From Plantago ovata (Eukaryota; Streptophyta; Magnoliopsida; Lamiales; Plantaginaceae), in the NCBI GenBank assembly GCA_028274465.1, contig CM051455.1, positions 119,201,547 to 119,265,546 of the forward strand: a DNA stretch of 64,000 bases, given 5' to 3'. Every line of letters begins with the position of its first letter. The first letter of the stretch is position 1. Shown here one piece after another: positions 53,632-64,000 of this stretch. Made by a program: the position numbers and the translations under genes. The notes beneath the pieces were generated by a model. The model saw only the letters and a list, made by a program, of their open reading frames with translations, did not search any database and was not told the origin of the DNA.

Positions 53632-54517
53632 GGGAAAATTACATCTACCTACCTCACAGGAGCCTCTAATCACAAAAGTTCCCTCGCTAGTCTAACAATT
53701 ACATGTAGCCCCTTTTTCAGTCGAGCCCGTTGACCAGCTTATTCCGCCCTTGTTTATTTTTGCAAACCAAACGCGGTCTTAATCCATCCTTTTTTTTATT
53801 TTCTTTATTTCTTCTCCAAACCACCGGTACCGGAATCCGATCTCCGGTACCGGAGTGCAGCTCCGGTCGAAGCTTGTAGCAAGCTCCGATCGGAGCAGCA
53901 GCAAGCTCCGATCTGGAGCTTGCTGCTGGCTCCAAATCGGAGCTTGTAGTAAGCTCCAGATCGGAGCTTGCTGGCTCCGATCGGAGCAGCAACAAGCTCC
54001 GATCTGGAGCTTGCTGCTGGCTCCAAATCGGAGCTTGCTACCTCCGATTTGGAGCTTGCAGCAAGCTCCTCCGATCGGAGCAGCAGCAAGCTCCGATCTG
54101 GAGCTTGCAGTAAGCTCCGGCCGGAGCTGCTGCTCCAGATCGGAGACAGCTCTGTCTCCGATTTGGAGCAGCAAGCTCCGATCTGGAGCTTGCTGTAAGC
54201 TCCGGCCGGAGCTGCTGCTCCAGATCGGAGACAGAGCGTCTCCGATCTGGAGGCCGGATTCCGATACCGGAATCCGGTACCTTTGAAGAAAAAGAAGATG
54301 AAAAAAAAAATATTAAAAAAATTAAAATTTGGGAAGGAAGCCTGTTTGGCAGTTGAGAAAATCTAATTTTGGAAGCCGGCTTAATTCGGGGAAAGTCAAG
54401 AGCGTGGGGCTCGATGTAATTGATTTGATCTAAGGAGGGAACATATGTAATTGTTCATCTAACAAGGGAAGATATGTAATAAGCTAATCAAACGAGGGAG
54501 GTAGACGTAATTCGCCC
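53632..54517. mobile_element. Non-autonomous Mutator-like element
   Basis: 886 bp with imperfect terminal inverted repeats: GGGAAAATTACATCTACCTA at the left and, inverted, GGGCGAATTACGTCTACCTC at the right; 20 of the first 24 positions match by my count. Flanked by the 9-bp duplication TAGTGAAAA (53623-53631, 54518-54526), the size typical of Mutator-like elements. No transposase. The interior (53820-54285) is a dense field of GCTCCGATCTGGAGC-type palindromes and CCGGTACCGG, giving S/K/L/Q-rich spurious frames in all directions. Confidence 0.85.
53820..54285. repeat. Palindrome field inside the Mutator-like element
   Basis: Roughly fifteen to twenty CTCCGATC(T/G)GGAGC or CTCCGGCCGGAGC units are separated by TTGCTGCTGG or TTGTAGTAAG-like spacers. 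CCGGTACCGG and CCGGAATCC-type units border both sides, making the whole field itself roughly symmetric. Confidence 0.88.
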
Positions 54518-55199
54518 TAGTGAAAATAAGGAGCCGTTTGAATTTTAAATTCCAAGGCTTTTGATCCTTAAGATGTCACTATCTTGCTTTTGTACTTTCA
54601 GCAGCGTCCTTGTTTGTCTTCTAGTCTTCATGTCCTTCGCGTGCAAGCTTTGCATTTAATGCTTATTTGAATAGAATTCAAACAGTAATATTTGAGCGCA
54701 AATGTAAGTACTTTCAGCAAGAGGTCACATATGTTCCATCAGCAAGTGGTCAGTCTCAGTTTCAACAAGCACAACCTACTGATTTTCACTTATGCAATGT
54801 TGTTGCTGAAGTTTTCACTTTCTGAGCAACATGTGCCTTTGTAGATATCAGTCTTCAGAAATATTCTAGTCTTCAGATCTTCAAATTCTTCAAGTCTTCA
54901 GATCTTCAATATTCTTCAAGATTCTGAGCGGTTTCTAAATGCTTCAATAGTTTTTTTGTAAAAACAAAGTACATCGTCAGCAAATGCTTCAATAGGTTAT
55001 TTTGTTTTCAGAAAACAAGATACATCATAAGCTTTCAAAAACCAACCTATCTAGCACCTAATCTAAGTCTTCAGCAAACGTTCGTCTTTTACAATGTCCT
55101 TAAAATTCTAAATTCCTATGGACCTTAAGAGTACTAGTTACTGGACTTTCCTTAATTTAGCATGGTTAATTGCTCATCAAAATTACAAGTTTCCTAACA

Positions 55200-56977
55200 T
55201 ACCTGCTCGCACTAAGCAAGTGAGCATGATAGACACAATGAAATTCTACAATAATGCAGAAATCCAGTCCCTTACTGATAGTAAAGGAGTCACTGAAAAA
55301 GTGATCTTTACTACAGTTCAGAACACGCAAATCGTCCTGAAATCGACTAATTTAGCGGAAATCTTTCAGATTCCAACCACTGGAACTGAAGATGACGTCA
55401 CTGCCACTGACGAAGAAATTGAAGCTTTCTACAGTGATGTCAGAAATGAGAAAATGAAGAAATGAGAGATTGCTCCCGTGACTTGGACAAAGCACGTTAA
55501 AAGGAAGCATCTCTGCCATTCACTTGGTCTAGTAGCTCTGCTACTGATAAAAGTTTTGGACTCCCAAGTCGGAGGAATAGACCAAGTAGGCCTGAGAAGA
55601 TGGCCGCTGCTGATGCATATCCATGAAAATAAAACGGAACTTAACTGGGCTAAGTACATTTTCAACAGACTTGTTGATTGTGTTACTAAGTTCAAGGTAA
55701 AGGTAGAAGACAACAAGGTCTCACCTTCCTTTCCAGTTATGTATGGAATAAAGATATGCTACATCCTTGAACATTTCAGGATTCAGCTGAGAAACCCATT
55801 GCCAATCAAGAAATCTGTATGCAATGTGGGAAGATCTTTCTACAAGCAGAATGTACCTAAGACTGCTAGCAAGAAACTTGAAAAATCTAAAAAGACAACA
55901 GCTGCAAATGTTGTCAGCACAAGCCAGCAATAAAGGTATACAACAGCTGCAGATGTCACCACTCAGCAACTTAGAGATCAAACTGTTGTAGATGGTGGTG
56001 ACAAAAATGAAACTGTTGTAGATGATCAACAAGGTAAGTGTACAACAGCCGTTGCTGAAAATGCAACTACTGACGTATTTGCTGGGAAACTGAAGAAATC
56101 TAACAAGAATAAGAGGAAAGTTGATGATGACACTCAGACTGCAGCGTCATCAGCAAATCCTGTACCAAAGAGGAAAAGGATAGGCAACACAAGGAAGAAA
56201 ACACTGGCTCGCAAGTCAGTTCCTATTGTCCATGACCTCTCAGACAATTCCCAGACAAATGCTGAAACACATTTGCCAGTAGATGTTGACAAGGTAGTTA
56301 CTGAAGCCTATGTCAGCAACATTGAAGTGTTTGCGGAAGCCTTCAATGATCGACTCAACGTTGATCCTTCTACTGAGAACATACCACAAGGCAGTGGAAA
56401 TGAAATTCCTGCCCAAGTCCTAGATATCTACATTGTAGATAATCTAGATGACCCAACTATGGAACCAGCAAGTGATATTGCTGCTGATCTGCAAAAGGCG
56501 ACACTTGCTGATGCTGCTGAAAAAATGGTTTCTGAACAAGCAACTCATCAAGTTGCTGAAACCCCGGTTGCTGAAGAACCAGTTGCTGAGACAGCAATGG
56601 TTCAAGTTCCAGAAGTTGCTGAAACACAAGAAGCACTATTCAACGACGCATCTCGTGATGCTGAGAATACTGACCCAAGTTCACCAAAGACATCAATTGA
56701 CAAAGTCCAGCTTGTACTGGAAGCTATAAGCCAACAAATGGAGTTGGAGATTGAAGAATCATCCAACAAATCCATTGATGTCTTCATGACAAGCAGTGAG
56801 CTTAAAGGTCAAGTTGCTTCTGCTCAACTTGTCATTTCAGAGACAAGGGAGATAGCTGAAACCGCGCAGCTTTCTCAAACAGAGCAAGACAAGAAGTCTG
56901 CTGAAGAAACAGTCCAAGAAGCTGAAGAAACTGTTAATGCTGAAAGGACTGAGCCACAACTTATCCTTCTTCAGCAG
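55200..56977 (+). pseudogene. SIRE-right ORF3, first exon region
   Basis: One frame aligned to SIRE-left ORF3 from about residue 99 (RTKQVSMIDTMKFYNNAEIQ), cut on the left by the inverted LTR. Nonsense codons at 55463-55465 (TGA, where the left copy reads Gly) and 55931-55933 (TAA, where it reads Glu) break it. Downstream, a basic NLS-like patch (NKNKRKVDDD, KRKRIGNTRKKTLARK) is followed by an acidic A/E/V-rich repeat region (VAETPVAEEPVAETAMVQVP). The frame runs to CAGCAG at 56977, followed by a splice-donor-like GT. No membrane segment and no catalytic motif. Confidence 0.8.
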
Positions 56978-57345
56978 GTAGATAATTCAACCATCAGTAA
57001 ACTTCAAATTCTGAAACTTATTCTTTTGCTAATATTATATTATCTCTACAGACTTCTCAAGATGCAAGTCAGATGGTTGCTGAAGCCTCTGCACCAGAAC
57101 CAACACTCCCTGCTCAGCAGGTAGTTAATGTTTTTGGTAATAAAACTACGTTTGACAGCTTAGTACTTGTATCTAACTCAAATTTATTTCAGGATGAACA
57201 AATGGAGGATGCTACTCAAGCTCCTCAAGGAATGGAAATTGTACAACATGAGCTTGTTGAATCTCAGCAGGTAATTCATGTTTCAGCTTTGAACTCTAAA
57301 GCAATTATCCAAACCAATCCTGATCTGAATATCGTTCTTTTTCAG
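56978..57345 (+). other. Three candidate mini-introns and two mini-exons in ORF3
   Basis: Introns 56978-57051 (74 bp), 57121-57192 (72 bp) and 57271-57345 (75 bp) each begin GTA after CAGCAG and end in a U-rich stretch plus CAG. Exons 57052-57120 (23 codons) and 57193-57270 (26 codons) are in phase 0, and splicing joins the upstream frame to the frame used from 57346. Introns 2 and 3 are divisible by three and have no stop; intron 1 is not, so only its removal keeps the frame. Inferred from sequence; no cDNA is available. Confidence 0.65.
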
Positions 57346-59060
57346 GCTCAAAAGGAGACCACTGAAGTGGTAATCATCACTGAAGATCAACAAGAATGTT
57401 CTGAGGAACTGTACTTGAACTTCAAAAGAACCACTTTGTCAAGAGTTGTTAAGTCCGTCAGCAACTGGCAAAGATACAGGCGAATGGATTTCTCTGATCT
57501 CCATCTTCATCTTTCAAACGAGAAAAAGAGATCTTCTCTGCTAAAGCTCGAGACATTCGTTCACTCCATCCTCCCTGAAGAAATGTCATATTCTCAGCAA
57601 ATGAGCTCGAATCTGATTGCTCAAATCAGAGAGAATATGAAGGCCAAATTCAAGAGTGCCTCTCCAGATGAACAAGCTGTGATGCTCAAGGATTTCTTTG
57701 TACCCGTGGTGGCTGATCCCCACAAAATCAATGAGGAAGAGGAAGTGACGAGTATTGCTTTGTACAAGCATCTCGAACTAGTAATTCTGACCGATGATGA
57801 TGAAGAGGAAGAAGATGAGAACATTCCCACTGATCCTAGTGATGATGAAGGGAAAGATTCCAAGGACAAGAAAGACGATGATGATGACAATCAAGGTCCA
57901 AGTCCTGATGTTGGAGGCTTAAAGTTGACAGTTTCTGAAAATACTCAACAAGACAATCAGCAAGCTGAACAACCACAACCTCAGCATGAATCTCAACCTG
58001 CTCCTGCTCCTGCTGAAAATCAAGCACATGTACAAGGTGCTGATACAGAAGAAGAATATGCCAGAAAAAGGGCTTCCTTGAAATATGGCAAGAGCCCAAT
58101 TTCTGATGCCAAGGTCACTGATGCAAACCTTGATGATGATGATGAATTGGATGAAGATTACCAACGCGCTCTACAGAACAGTCTTTTGATCCATGCAAGG
58201 CATACGCAAGATCTAGAAATTGGTCAATCTTCAGGAGATAGACCAAAGGAAGTCCCCTCCCTTCCATTTACTACTGGCGAAACTCCAGTAATTGAGTCTC
58301 AAACTCAATTAAAACTAACTACTGGCGAAACTCCAGTAATTGAGTCTCAAATGTTGCCCTCAGCAACTACTCAATTAAAACTAACTACTAGTGAAACTCC
58401 AGTTGTTGAGTCCGAAGTGTTGCCATCAGCAACCACTCAACTAAAAGGAAATGAAGCTGCTGACTTAGGTTCCAAGGTTGCTGACCTTGATGAATCTGAG
58501 GATGACGATGACTTATCAGCAAATGAGGATGAACAATCCAAAAGAGACCCAAAAGTGGTTCAAATTCCTCCTCCTGATTACATAAATGATACAGACGATG
58601 GTCTAAGAGGAGAATTGCTGATGAAGGATGACCAGTTTGCTTCAGAACTAAAAGTTCATTCCTTGACACCAAACCTAGTGTCGTTCCCAAGAGTTGAGGA
58701 GTTTACTCCTAGAATTTTGGCACTGAAGAAAGTCCATGATGTCTGCAAAGCAGAAGATGAGGCATTGCTTGCTGAGAGCCCGCTTGATTTTGGAAAAATA
58801 TTGGCTACAGTGCTGAGACGCACTACTACTCTGACAATAGCTCAGAAAGACATCAGTCTTTATCACAAGAGCTATGAAGAAGATGTAAGTCAAGCACTCT
58901 TGCTCGCAAAGACCGCTCTAGTGAAGGCTCAGACTTTCATGGATGATAAGGCCGCAACAGAAAAACGACATGAAGAGAACATGGTGAGCATTCAAAAGGA
59001 GTTGTCAAAAATGACTTCTGATCAGCAACAAATCATCATGAAGTATAACAGCTTAGCACT
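57346..59060 (+). pseudogene. SIRE-right ORF3, central acidic region
   Basis: The open frame continues with LYLNFKRTTLSRVVKSVSNW, the region also found in SIRE-left, then an acidic block (DDDEEEEDENIPTDPSDDEG), a P/Q-rich stretch, DDDDELDEDYQRALQNSLL, and three tandem repeats of TTGETPVIESQ type at 58270-58447. A helical, probably coiled-coil segment (KRHEENMVSIQKELSKMTSD) precedes a frameshift near 59060. The frame used up to there runs on to 59193 without similarity. Function unknown. Confidence 0.75.
58270..58447 (+). repeat. Three in-frame tandem repeats in ORF3
   Basis: Units start at 58270, 58318 and 58384 and encode TTGETPVIESQ-like peptides, followed by LPSATTQLK in the second and third. 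Unit lengths are about 48, 66 and 64 bp. Confidence 0.85.
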
Positions 59061-60182
59061 CTTGCTGAAAATTGCAATGAGTTCTATTCTCTGCACATCA
59101 CTCCGATGTTGCAATCCATGTCTAAGGGGGAAAAGAAAAGTACCAGAAAAAGAAACCAAACCCCTCCTACTGTTGATGAGCCACTGCCCATAGAATCGCT
59201 TGCTGAAAAAGAGCAAAGTTCCAAAAGGCAAGCAGAATCTGAGTTAAATTCAGCAAGTACCAAAAAGAGAAAAACTGTTGCTGAAATTCAAGATTTTTGC
59301 CATACTGAAAGTCATCAAAATCTGAATGAAGATGATGAAGATGATGACAATCAGACAATAGCTCAAGCCATAAGAGCTAGACCTTTAACAGCCTTGACTC
59401 CGTCTGGCCACTCAAAGCATTTCTCGTCTGACTCTTCAGCAAGAGATCAAGACAATGCTAAATCAAGAAGAAGAAGGCAAAGACAGGAAGAAAAGAGGCT
59501 GGCCAGCATTGCTATTGGCTCCGGCATCGAATATACAAAGACCAGCAATGATGAAACCACTCAGAATGTGATCAGAAACATTCATGGTTGCTGGATCTTA
59601 AAGATGGAAGATTTGCTGGTGAATGAGTTCTTTCATACAGCCATATTGAACCAAATGTTCACATGGATTGAACTCAAGGTACAAAGAAAACAAAGGGAAG
59701 AATCCCTCCCAAGAAATATTGCTGGGAGATGGTTGAATCTTGAGGTCTCAATAAGAAGAACTGACATTGGTAAGACTTATAGACAAGAACCAAATCTGAT
59801 AAAACCACCTGGCATTGCTTATTACTCTGACCCAGTAACCAAGAAAACAAAGAAGAGACTTGGATTGATTCCTTATGAGTATTTCTATCTCATTGCTAAG
59901 GATCAAGAAGAAGATCTTCTCTGGCTAAGAAAGATTAATCCTAAAAGCATTTCAGATACACAACTTCTCCATGCCAGCAATTGGGGCATGCATTTGTGGG
60001 TAACTCACTACATGGAAATGAATGCTGAAAAGCATCATCATAGTGCCTGCAAAAATGCAAGAATTCTTCAACTACAAGTTCGTAGGCTTCTGGAAAACTA
60101 CGAAAAGGACTGTGTTGAATTTACTGCACTTGTTGAGAAGAGTGTAAGAGAGATTTTGAGAAAATCTTCTGGAAGAGCTTAA
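59061..60182 (+). pseudogene. SIRE-right ORF3, C-terminal region
   Basis: After a frameshift near 59060 the protein continues (NCNEFYSLHITPMLQSMSKG) to the stop at 60180-60182. Features are an acidic run (NEDDEDDDNQ), the arginine-rich NLS-like KSRRRRQRQEEKR, and a conserved-looking globular part (HGCWILKMEDLLVNEFFHTA, RNIAGRWLNLEVSIRRTDIG, GLIPYEYFYLIAKDQEEDLL, in separate blocks). No transmembrane anchor appears, so a retroviral envelope role is unlikely. I do not recognise the domain. Confidence 0.78.
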
Positions 60183-60446
60183 TTCTCTGTAATAGTTTTT
60201 GTTAAAGTTTTGTCTGCTGATTTTGTTTAAGTTATCTCTGCTACTTCTTGTAAACTTCTGAAAGATAACTATCAGCAATGAAGCTTTTGACTCTTATTGG
60301 TTTTTGATTATGCAATTTACTTATGCTTACTGTTTAATTATTCAAGTATGCTTGCGTTAATCAACTGATTTATTCAACATCAGAAACCTCTAAAAGGGTA
60401 ACAATTAATTTAGCCATGGATTGCTAACATCAAAAAGGGGGAAATT
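60183..60446 (+). other. SIRE-right 3' untranslated region and PPT
   Basis: A T-rich spacer ending in the polypurine tract AAAAAGGGGGAAATT (60432-60446), which directly abuts the LTR. No gene. Confidence 0.9.
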
Positions 60447-62041
60447 TGTTAGTAAACTTGTAATTTTGATGAGCAATTAACCATGCTAAATTAAGGAAAG
60501 TCCAGTAACTAGTACTCTTAAGGTCCATAGGAATTTAGAAGATTAAGGACATTGTAAAAGAGGAACGTTTGCTGAAGACTTAGATTAGGTGCTAGATAGG
60601 TTGGTTTTAAAGCTTATGATGTATCTTGTTTTCTGAAAAGAAAATAACCTATTGAAGCATTTGCTGATGATGTACTTTGTTTTTACAAACAAACTATTGA
60701 AGCATTTAGAACCGCTCAGAATCTTGAAGATTTTGAAGATCTGAAGACTTGAAGATTTCGAAGATCTGAAGACTAGAAGAATTCTGAAGACTGGTATCTA
60801 CAAAGGCACATGTTGCTCAGAAAGTGGAAACTTCAGCAACAGCTTGCATAAGTGAAAATCTGAACGACAGAGTAGGTTGTGCTTGTTGAAACTGAGACTG
60901 ACCACTTGCTGATGGAACATATGTGACCTCTTGCTGAAAGTACTTGTATTTGCGCTCCAATGTTACTGTTTGAATTCTATTCAAATAAGCATTATATGCA
61001 AAGCATGCACGCGAAGGACATGAAGACTAGAAGACAAACAAGGACGCTGCTGAAAGTACAAAAGCAAGATAGTGACATCTTAAGGAACAAAAGCCTTGGA
61101 ATTTAAAATTCAAACGGCTCCTTATTTTCACTATAAATAGAGGTCATCCGGCAAAGAGTTGAAGTGTGTCAACAACGTGATCATACTCTCACTTGTGCTT
61201 AAACTCACAAACCCTTCAATACTCTCTACTGCCATTGATCCGTTCCAAGACTTAAAGCTTGAAAAAGCTACTTGCGAAGAAGTAGAATTTGCAGTTCTAA
61301 GAAATTAGTTTAGTATTCTTTCTTTCTTTCGAACAAGAACAAGTCTTGACACCAGAAACAATCAAACTTGTTTACTGCAAAGTATTCAAAGTTTTGTTTC
61401 TTAGATTACTTGTTGTAACTGAATAAGTTATAATTAAGTTTTCTCATCCCAAACCTCTCTAACTGAAAATACACCCTTTCAAGCGTGATATTCAGGGGGA
61501 ACTTAATCGAGCATAGTTTTGCTGATTAAAAGTACCAAGTTTGGTGGAGAACAAGGTTGCGTTCTCTAGATTAGGTTGGAGACGAAGCAAGTGTGCTTTG
61601 GTTTCTGTTTGAATCGCTCTAGATAGGTGTTGTAAGGAACCTCAATCTTATCTTAGTGGATTCAGTCCTAGAAAGGACAAAGTGGATTAGTTGAGAGATT
61701 ACGCCACTCTCAGATACCACTATAAAAGTGTTTGTGTGATTTACTTACTGTATTTGGTTTTTCAGCAAATCATATCTATCTGTACACAGTCACTCACATC
61801 ACTTGTTGAAACCTTCATTTACTGAAAGAAGCACTTATTGGATCAAAGACTTCCGCTCTCTGATTTTAAGTATCAGCTAACCTAGTTACTGCAAAGTAAC
61901 TTGCGCTTGCTGAGAAAGTTAAGTATCAGCAAACTCATTACTAATAAGCACTTGCTGAGAAAGTTTTAAACGACGAAAGTTTGAAAAGACTATTCACCCC
62001 CCCCCCCCCTAGTCTTTTCTTGTTGTTTAAAGGGATCAACA
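60447..62041 (+). mobile_element. SIRE-right 3' LTR (complete)
   Basis: 1595 bp, TGTTAGTAAACTTG ... GGATCAACA. TATA box at 61131-61140. It includes stretches of GAAGA/CTTGAAG (about 60720-60790) and a poly-C run near 61998. Right flank AACTG (62042-62046); the matching left duplication is not in this window or was lost. Confidence 0.95.
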
Positions 62042-64000
62042 AACTGATCCGGAAAAAATCCAAACCATGGTGGATTGGCCGGTACCAAAGACATTAAAAG
62101 CACTCAGGGGATTTTTGGGACTGGCCGGCTATTACAGAAAATTTACAAATGGTTATGGTTTGATAGCTAAGCCCTTGACTGACTTGACCAAGAAGGGAGC
62201 GTTTAGGTGGTCACCATCTGCTGAGGAAGCCTTCAACAAGCTTAAACAACATCTAGTGCAGCCTCCTGTATTAGCTCTCCATAATTTCTCTATTCCATTT
62301 ATCATAGAAACAGATTCCAGTCAAACGGGAATAGGGGCGGTGTTAATGCAAGAAGGGCGCCCCATTTCTTATTTCAGTCAAGCCTTGTGCCCAAATAATC
62401 AAGCTCTATCGACATATGAGAAGGAACTCCTAGCAATACTGACAGCCGTGTGCAAATGGTCCAGTTACTTGATTGGAGCTAAATTCAAAATTCGAACTGA
62501 TCATGCCAGCTAGCTATAGCTTGAAAAATTTGAAAGAACAAAAGATCATCAGTGGATTGCAGCACAAATGGTTATATAAACTTATGGGATATGACTTTGT
62601 CATCGAATATAAACAAGGCAAGTCGAATTTGGTTGCAGACGCCCCCTCAAGAAAGTTTGAATATATGGAAGAGCCACCATAGAAACCAGCAGAATTGTGT
62701 GCTTTAACTTCTCAAGTGCGGCCTATGTGGATGGAGGAGGTTTTGACTAGTTATCAGGGTGATAAGCAGAGCACTGATTTACTAGTTTCAACTACCATAT
62801 CTTCGCCAGCTGATGGATTATATTCAGTGGTGGATGGCATTCTCCAGTACAAGAACATGATTGTTATAGGCAACATGGGAAATGCACGGATAAAAATCAT
62901 GGAGGCTTTGCATAACTCCGCTATTGGTGGGCATTCTGGCGTGCACACTTGCTATTTGAGAGCTAAGCATCTCTTTTACTGGAAGGGCATGAAGAGGGAT
63001 ATAGAGGAATTTGTCTTGAGTTGTGATGTATGCAAACAGTGCAAGGACAAATCGGTTCCATATCCCGGTCTGCTTCAACCTCTGTCGGTTCCAAATGGGC
63101 CATGGATGCACATTTCTATGGATTTTATTGAAGGCTTGCCAAAATCAGATGGGAAGGAAGTCATCTGGGTTATAGTTGATAGATTGACGAAGTATGGGCA
63201 CTTCATCGCTCTCAGTCACCCTTACACAGCTAAGAGTTTAGCTGAAATTTATTTGCAACAAATTCATAGGCTTCATGGTGTGCCAGAGGTGATTGTTAGT
63301 GACAGAGATGTGGTCTTCCAATCTCAGTTCTGGAAGGAGTTTTCCAAACTGCTTGGTACTAAATTATCTATGAGCACGGCTCACCACCCTCAATCAGATG
63401 GGCAAACGGAAAGATTGAACCGTTGCTTGGAGACATATTTGAGGTGTATGATCCACAACCATCAGAAACAGTGGGTGAAGTGGCTTCCTTTAGCGGAATG
63501 GTGGTACAATAGTTGTTATCATCATTCTATCAAGATGCCACCATTTCAAGCTTTGTATGGATACATTCCCCCTCAGCTTTCCCTTGGTTCATATTTACAA
63601 TCTGCCACAACTTCTGCTCAGGCTCTCATACAAGATAGGCAAAGGATGCTGCAGTTCTCAAAGATAACATGTTCCTAGCTCAGGAACGCATGAAGGCATA
63701 TGTTGATAGTAACAGGTCTGAATGAGAATTTATTGTGGGCGATTGGGTATTTCTCAAGATGCAACCCTTCAAGCATGGTAATAATTTACTTCGCCGCCAG
63801 ACCAAGCTTTCTGTGAAATATTTTGGTCCATTCAAGGTGATCGAGAGAATTGGACCGGTTGCTTATCGACTGGAACTACATTCTTCCACTAAAATGCATG
63901 ATGTGATCCATGTTTCTTTGTTGAACAAGAAACTGAAAACTCGTTTCACTCCTATTCCTATTTTGCCTGCTACCAACAGTGAAGGGGCTCCCATCATGGC
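62042..64000 (+). pseudogene. Chromovirus-type Ty3/Gypsy pol, interrupted by SIRE
   Basis: It starts inside reverse transcriptase: TDPEKIQTMVDWPVPKTLKA then LRGFLGLAGYYRKF. RNase H follows (FIIETDSSQTGIGAVLMQEG, STYEKELLAILTAVCKW). A frame change at about 62511 and a TAG at 62680-62682 break it. Integrase (62695-63678): zinc site (HSGVHTCYLRAKHLFYWKGM, CDVCKQCK) and D, D, E in SMDFIEGLP, VSDRDVVFQS and QSDGQTERLNR. After another frame change and a TGA at 63723-63725 comes the GPF/Y-type module (FGPFKVIERIGPVAYRLEL). Integrase style fits a chromovirus, possibly Reina; the element runs off the window. Confidence 0.9.

Larger units (their letters stand above)
52714..55199 (-). mobile_element. 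SIRE-inverted 5' LTR, containing a Mutator-like element
   Basis: Reverse complement of the SIRE LTR: starts TGTTGGTCCC and ends AGTTTCCTAACA on plus. About 1591 bp without the inserted 895 bp, against 1595 for the complete copy at 60447-62041. TATA box at 53616-53625 (inverted). Its outer end is directly joined to SIRE-right ORF3 at 55200. Confidence 0.93.

Noticed and set aside
53717-54286. Overlapping frames with repeated S-K-L-x-I-G-A or Q-A-P-I-W-S-L peptides
   Set aside because: They follow from translating the GCTCCGATCTGGAGC palindromes on either strand; the similarity of sense and antisense frames shows a DNA repeat and not a protein.

Overview
The window is a plant nuclear intergenic block made almost entirely of nested retrotransposons. 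No host protein gene, rRNA or tRNA gene is supported. A flowering plant, probably a eudicot, is suggested by Ty1/Copia SIRE-type and Angela/BARE-type elements, Ty3/Gypsy elements with a tRNA-Asp primer site (Athila-like), a chromovirus, a Cassandra TRIM carrying 5S rRNA sequence, and a Mutator-like element. The species cannot be told from the sequence.

Layout. 1-9581: left SIRE element (5' LTR, PBS, decayed gag-pol, a structured intercistronic region, start of an extra 3' ORF called ORF3 here). 9582-20644: Gyp1, an Athila-like gag-protease element on the minus strand (TSD CTGAA) that itself carries a plus-strand solo LTR at 14659-15934 (TSD CCAAT). 20645-21012: the next piece of SIRE ORF3. 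21013-52621: S1, a solo LTR of about 2.75 kb split into three pieces by two insertions. The first is Gyp2 (21612-40323, TSD ACGAC). Its right LTR is split by a TRIM cluster (28476-39698), which is split in turn by Angela-1 (29225-39195, TSD CACAC). The second is Angela-2 (41435-51571, TSD CAATA), which has an intact 1419-codon polyprotein. 52622-55199: leader, PBS and LTR of an inverted SIRE copy, with a Mutator-like element at 53632-54517 (9-bp TSD). 55200-62041: right SIRE copy (ORF3, PPT, 3' LTR). 62042-64000: chromovirus pol interrupted by the SIRE 3' LTR.

The order of insertion follows from the nesting: SIRE-left, then S1, then Gyp2, then TRIM, then Angela-1, five levels deep. Angela-2 is the only element with an undamaged polyprotein and nearly identical LTRs. 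Gyp1 and Gyp2 have gag and protease but no reverse transcriptase or integrase, so they would need partner proteins to move.

The most unusual signals are RNA-level. The SIRE pol-ORF3 spacer holds an array of eight small hairpins with 7-nt loops and co-varying stems. A second, unrelated array with the fixed loop AGGCGGC lies in the leaders of both Angela elements. The octamer TTGCTGAA is strongly over-represented through the SIRE element and matches the stem of its hairpins. ORF3 of the right SIRE copy contains three candidate phase-0 mini-introns of 72-75 bp. These could be packaging, dimerisation or expression signals; that function is inferred, not shown.
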